From positions 2,433 to 12,539 of the forward strand of contig KZ111201.1 of assembly GCA_002077045.2 (NCBI GenBank): a stretch of 10,107 nt of DNA, read 5' to 3'. The position numbers were made by a program, and so were the translations under genes. This stretch comes from Rachicladosporium sp. CCFEE 5018 (taxonomy: Eukaryota > Ascomycota > Dothideomycetes > Cladosporiales > Cladosporiaceae). Shown here in pieces: positions 7,464 to 10,107 of the stretch (positions are counted from its first letter, which is position 1; every line of letters begins with the position of its first letter). The notes under the pieces are model-generated. The model searched no databases, had not been told where the DNA came from, and saw only the letters and a list, made by a program, of their open reading frames with translations.

Positions 7464-10107
7464 TCAATCCCTCCGCTTCCTCAACGGCTGCAAGAGTTGC
7501 TTCCCCTTCCTTTTTTCCTTCTCCTTCTCCCTCTCCCTTTCTTTCTCCTTCTCCCTTCTCTTCTCCTCCTTCCTCTCATCCTCCCTCCCATGCTTCTCAC
7601 TCCGATGGTGCAAGAACCCTGCACCACCAGACCTACTAGGCTGACTCCTCTCATATCTCGGCAGCGCCGTACTGACTTCCGCATCGCTACTCACAGCGCT
7701 GGAAACGTTGCTAGCGCTCGCTGAGGCGCTAGCAGACGGACTATCGATCGACACGCGACCGTTGCGAGCCGAAGGCAAATTTGGCGTCCGTCGTAAGCTG
7801 TTGGGTATGGAAGTCGTGTTCGTCGCGCTCCTCGCCCCATCACTCCGAGGCACATAAGCTTGCTGCTCATATGCAATACTCTCCCTCGAATGCGGCGGCG
7901 TAGACTCATACATCCTCGTCGCAGTCCCCTCATCCTCGTCCTCCTCATCCTCCTCATCAGCCTCCCTAAGTGTAGCAGGCGGCTGCAACTGCGCCACGAG
8001 CCTCTCGAGCTGCGGCGGCGGCACAATCGACGGATCCGCAGCAATGCGGTCAGCGATCCGCGAGTAGCCAGGCGTAACCTCATCGTCCGTATCCGGCTTC
8101 TCGAGCTGGTCGATCAGCTCGTCCCAGCGGAAGCTCAGCGCGCTGTTGGGCCGCTCGGCGCGCTCAGCACGACTGAGGCATTCTTGCGTGCGGGCGTAGA
8201 GGTGCGTGCACACGTCGTGAAAGGTGCGGAGATCGCTATCTGCGGCGTGTTTGCTTTGGAGCTCTTGCAGGAGGCTGATGTTGGGTTTGCCTGTTGTGCC
8301 TGCTTCATGGGCGTCGTTTGACTGGGCGGTGGTTTCGAGCCAGAGTTGGATGAGCTCGGCGAAGGCGCGGGCTTGGTCTATGAGGTAGGGTAGGCTGGGG
8401 AAGCCTTCGCGGCTTGTGGGCGGGAGACGGTGCATGATCGTCATGGGCGTTGTGTAGCTCAGATGAGTGTCTGCGATTGTATGGTGCGTGGGAGAGGTGG
8501 GCGAAGGGGTCGTAGTGGCTGTAGAGGAGAAGTTCGTCTTGGCGGTGAGTGGGGAGGGAACGTAGCAGACGTCGTCGATGAATGACTTGAAGCTTTCGCG
8601 ATGTTGAGTGAGGAATGAATTCATCGGCTCCATCCAGTGCTCTTTCGTGCCGAAGCTGGCCATGTTAGCAAGTGTCTGGAGGGACTTGGCGATGAGGGTG
8701 CAGGTGCGGCGGGCTCTGGGCTTCATATCGTCTATTCGGTTGTCAGTATGTCTACTTAGTGATCGCGTAGAGGGCGAGCACTCACCTTTCAGCAGCCCAA
8801 ACAGCTTCGGATTCAGCACAGCCGGACAGAAGAATCGCAGGAACAAGAAGCCAGACACACTGCTATAGCTCACACTCCTCAAGAAATCACCATACCTATC
8901 CTCAGCACAAGTCCGCACATGCCTGAAGATCCGCCTCAGCTCAATTGGGCACTTCGCTCTCGAGGCCATGATAGACTTCCAAATCGCTTGTGTGAACTGG
9001 TTGAGTCGCCTCCAATTCCTTTCGAGCTCACCTGGCGATGCGACGCGATTGGGATCGACTTCGCAGTCAGGATCACCGTCGTTGATCCTCCGTATCTCAG
9101 CACCGAGAGCTTCTTCGAGATACTCGCGGCCGATGCGGCGCATGTGGCTGTCTAGACTCTTTGTCAGAAGTGTGTTGCCGCGAAAGAGCAGGTTGGCTTC
9201 GAGCGTGGCATTCTTGTTCATGTCGCGCACGAGGAGCTCGCGGTCGGTGTGACTACTAGCAGCAGAGCCAATGTTGTCGCTAGCATTTGATCCCGGCCGT
9301 CGTGTGGTGTACTGCAGTCGGTTCATCGGAGTCTCCTTGTGTATGCTGTCGATCTCCTCTTCGATAAGCGCCATGATCCAGTCGCTCGCGCAGCCCGAAA
9401 CCTGAAAGATGTTGAGAAGGTAGTCGCTTAGTCGTTTTAGCTCCGTGGGTATGATCTGCGCAATTTGCAGTGTCAAGCCGTTCGAGAAGCGATGAATCAG
9501 GTCGCTGAGAGGCTTGTAGTCTCGTGCCATGAGTATCACACTCTCTTCTGCTCTTGCTTTAATTAGGATCTCACCGACGCGCTGGCCATACGAATCGTAT
9601 GCCGGCCACCACTTCTCGACTTCGTTCGCCGCAGCAAGCTCCTCCAAGAAGATCTCGACTTTGCCGCACGTCGCATCGAAGTTGATGCCCGTATACCCGC
9701 CTTCTCGATGACCATCGCGCTCCTTCGAAAGTCCATACGCTTCATGCACAAGCTTACTCTGATGCTGTTCCGAGGTCCTCAAATGATCCGGCGGTCTCCG
9801 CTTGATCGCTACGCTTGCACTCGACAGCACCGGCGGCAAGTCCAGAAACTCGAATGTCTCTCCCCATAACGGGTTGAGCCCTTCGTACTTCACCGCAGTC
9901 TTTCCTCTTGTCTCGTCATCGAGCAGCACTTCTACATGATAGCCATGCTGTTCTGGTCGTACCTGACTACCTTTGCCATGACCTCCACTGAACCCGGACT
10001 CGGGTGCTGCGATACCTGAGGTAGGCGGGTACATCTTTGCCTCGACGACTCGTATGTGCAGTGAACGCTCCATGCGGAACATGCCCATCATATCGCCCAC
10101 TTCCTGG
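7464..10107 (-). CDS. Bud2/CLA2-type Ras GTPase-activating protein (C2 + RasGAP), 5' end cut by window edge
   Basis: Stimulates GTP hydrolysis on a small Ras-family GTPase; for the Bud2 family that is Rsr1/Bud1, which positions the polarity machinery at the cell cortex. Exons 10107-8786 and 8731-7464 give about 862 visible residues. Counting from the Val codon at 10100: a C2-like domain at about 12-105 (SLHIRVVEAK...HGYHVEVLLDD...NPLWGETFEF); a linker with SGCASDWIMALIEEEID at 235-251; the RasGAP domain at about 225-480, with arginine finger R307 in LLFRGNTLLTK and the second conserved motif FLFLRFFCPAVLNP at 418-431; then helices after the intron (ARRTCTLIAKSLQTLANM). The last 280 residues are low-complexity: an acidic run, Ser/Ala repeats, and a final Lys/Glu/Arg-rich tail ending RKRRD. 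All residues needed for GAP activity that I can check are present. The frame is open at the edge, so the start is outside. Rsr1 as partner is inferred from family. Confidence 0.93.
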   Translation of the reverse strand, partial: QEVGDMMGMFRMERSLHIRVVEAKMYPPTSGIAAPESGFSGGHGKGSQVRPEQHGYHVEVLLDDETRGKTAVKYEGLNPLWGETFEFLDLPPVLSSASVAIKRRPPDHLRTSEQHQSKLVHEAYGLSKERDGHREGGYTGINFDATCGKVEIFLEELAAANEVEKWWPAYDSYGQRVGEILIKARAEESVILMARDYKPLSDLIHRFSNGLTLQIAQIIPTELKRLSDYLLNIFQVSGCASDWIMALIEEEIDSIHKETPMNRLQYTTRRPGSNASDNIGSAASSHTDRELLVRDMNKNATLEANLLFRGNTLLTKSLDSHMRRIGREYLEEALGAEIRRINDGDPDCEVDPNRVASPGELERNWRRLNQFTQAIWKSIMASRAKCPIELRRIFRHVRTCAEDRYGDFLRSVSYSSVSGFLFLRFFCPAVLNPKLFGLLKGECSPSTRSLSRHTDNRIDDMKPRARRTCTLIAKSLQTLANMASFGTKEHWMEPMNSFLTQHRESFKSFIDDVCYVPSPLTAKTNFSSTATTTPSPTSPTHHTIADTHLSYTTPMTIMHRLPPTSREGFPSLPYLIDQARAFAELIQLWLETTAQSNDAHEAGTTGKPNISLLQELQSKHAADSDLRTFHDVCTHLYARTQECLSRAERAERPNSALSFRWDELIDQLEKPDTDDEVTPGYSRIADRIAADPSIVPPPQLERLVAQLQPPATLREADEEDEEDEDEGTATRMYESTPPHSRESIAYEQQAYVPRSDGARSATNTTSIPNSLRRTPNLPSARNGRVSIDSPSASASASASNVSSAVSSDAEVSTALPRYERSQPSRSGGAGFLHHRSEKHGREDERKEEKRREKEKEREREKEKEKRKGKQLLQPLRKRRD
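7500..7577. repeat. 78-nt uninterrupted homopyrimidine/homopurine tract (coding)
   Basis: Every base from 7500 to 7577 is C or T on the plus strand; after one A another 11 pyrimidines follow. On the sense strand this purine run encodes the Glu/Lys/Arg tail of the RasGAP protein (about ERKEEKRREKEKEREREK...). It contains mirror-like CTT/CTC units. Such tracts can form triplex DNA and are prone to slippage. Confidence 0.9.
7709..7734. repeat. 9-bp inverted repeat over the Ser-Ala repeat
   Basis: TGCTAGCGC (7709-7717) and GCGCTAGCA (7726-7734) are perfect complements around an 8-base loop. On the sense strand this stretch encodes alternating Ser and Ala (SASASASASAS). The symmetry may simply come from AGC/GCT codon alternation, but the same arms could fold as a hairpin in the mRNA. 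Confidence 0.6.
8732..8785 (-). other. Intron of the Bud2-type RasGAP (54 nt, in frame)
   Basis: Donor GTGAGT (8785-8780), branch ATACTGAC, acceptor TAG ending at 8732. It interrupts the RasGAP domain just after FLRFFCPAVLNPKLFGLLK. Splicing gives GLLKDDMKPRARRT, which matches the usual family run from the FLR motif into the next helix. Unspliced, 18 extra codons without a stop would be inserted there. Confidence 0.9.

Noticed and set aside
7340..7724. Plus-strand Ser/Pro/Leu-rich frames over the pyrimidine tract
   Set aside because: They are opposite the Glu/Lys/Arg tail of the RasGAP gene; a pyrimidine-only strand has almost no stops and so is open in all frames.
10098..10100. Start of the RasGAP gene at this position
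   Set aside because: The codon is GTG and the frame remains open to the window edge, so the true start lies outside.

Overview
The window reads as nuclear DNA of a filamentous ascomycete. The genes carry short introns (54, 56, 71 and 126 nt) with GT[A/G][A/T]GT-like donors, [A/G/T]CTGAC branch sites 10-20 nt before the acceptor, and CAG/TAG ends. The proteins are fungal families: GH37 neutral trehalase, a Bud2-type RasGAP, and a fungal-looking Cys-motif nuclear protein. The low-complexity Ala/Ser/Lys-rich reading frames and wide gene spacing suggest a Dothideomycete, but that rank is inference.

Layout. (1) Positions 1-1563, minus strand: 5' part of the cytosolic neutral trehalase gene in three exons. 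The N-terminal regulatory tail, Ca-binding loop and first trehalase signature are all present; the gene runs off the left edge. (2) Positions 1564-4043: about 2.5 kb between two divergently transcribed genes. It holds the trehalase leader with one upstream ORF, a perfect E-box, a candidate unannotated spliced transcript near 2655-3059, and a pyrimidine-rich leader with an 18-bp dyad before the next gene. (3) Positions 4044-6683, plus strand: intronless gene for an 879-residue, low-complexity, probably nuclear protein. It has a C-terminal CX4C...CX2C module and no function I can assign. (4) Positions 6684-7463: convergent intergenic region serving both 3' ends, with an 11-bp tandem duplication and no gene seen. 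(5) Positions 7464-10107, minus strand: most of a C2 plus RasGAP protein of the Bud2/CLA2 type, with one 54-nt intron and an extreme Lys/Glu/Arg tail encoded by a 78-nt homopurine run. Its 5' end lies beyond the right edge.

The three genes do not form a pathway. Trehalase serves stress and reserve-carbohydrate metabolism, the RasGAP serves polarity signalling through a Rsr1/Bud1-type GTPase, and the middle gene is of unknown role. The most useful second looks are the uncharacterised Cys-motif protein, the candidate spliced transcript in the divergent region, and two introns (one in each recognised gene) that are multiples of three and free of stops, so their retention would keep the reading frame open.
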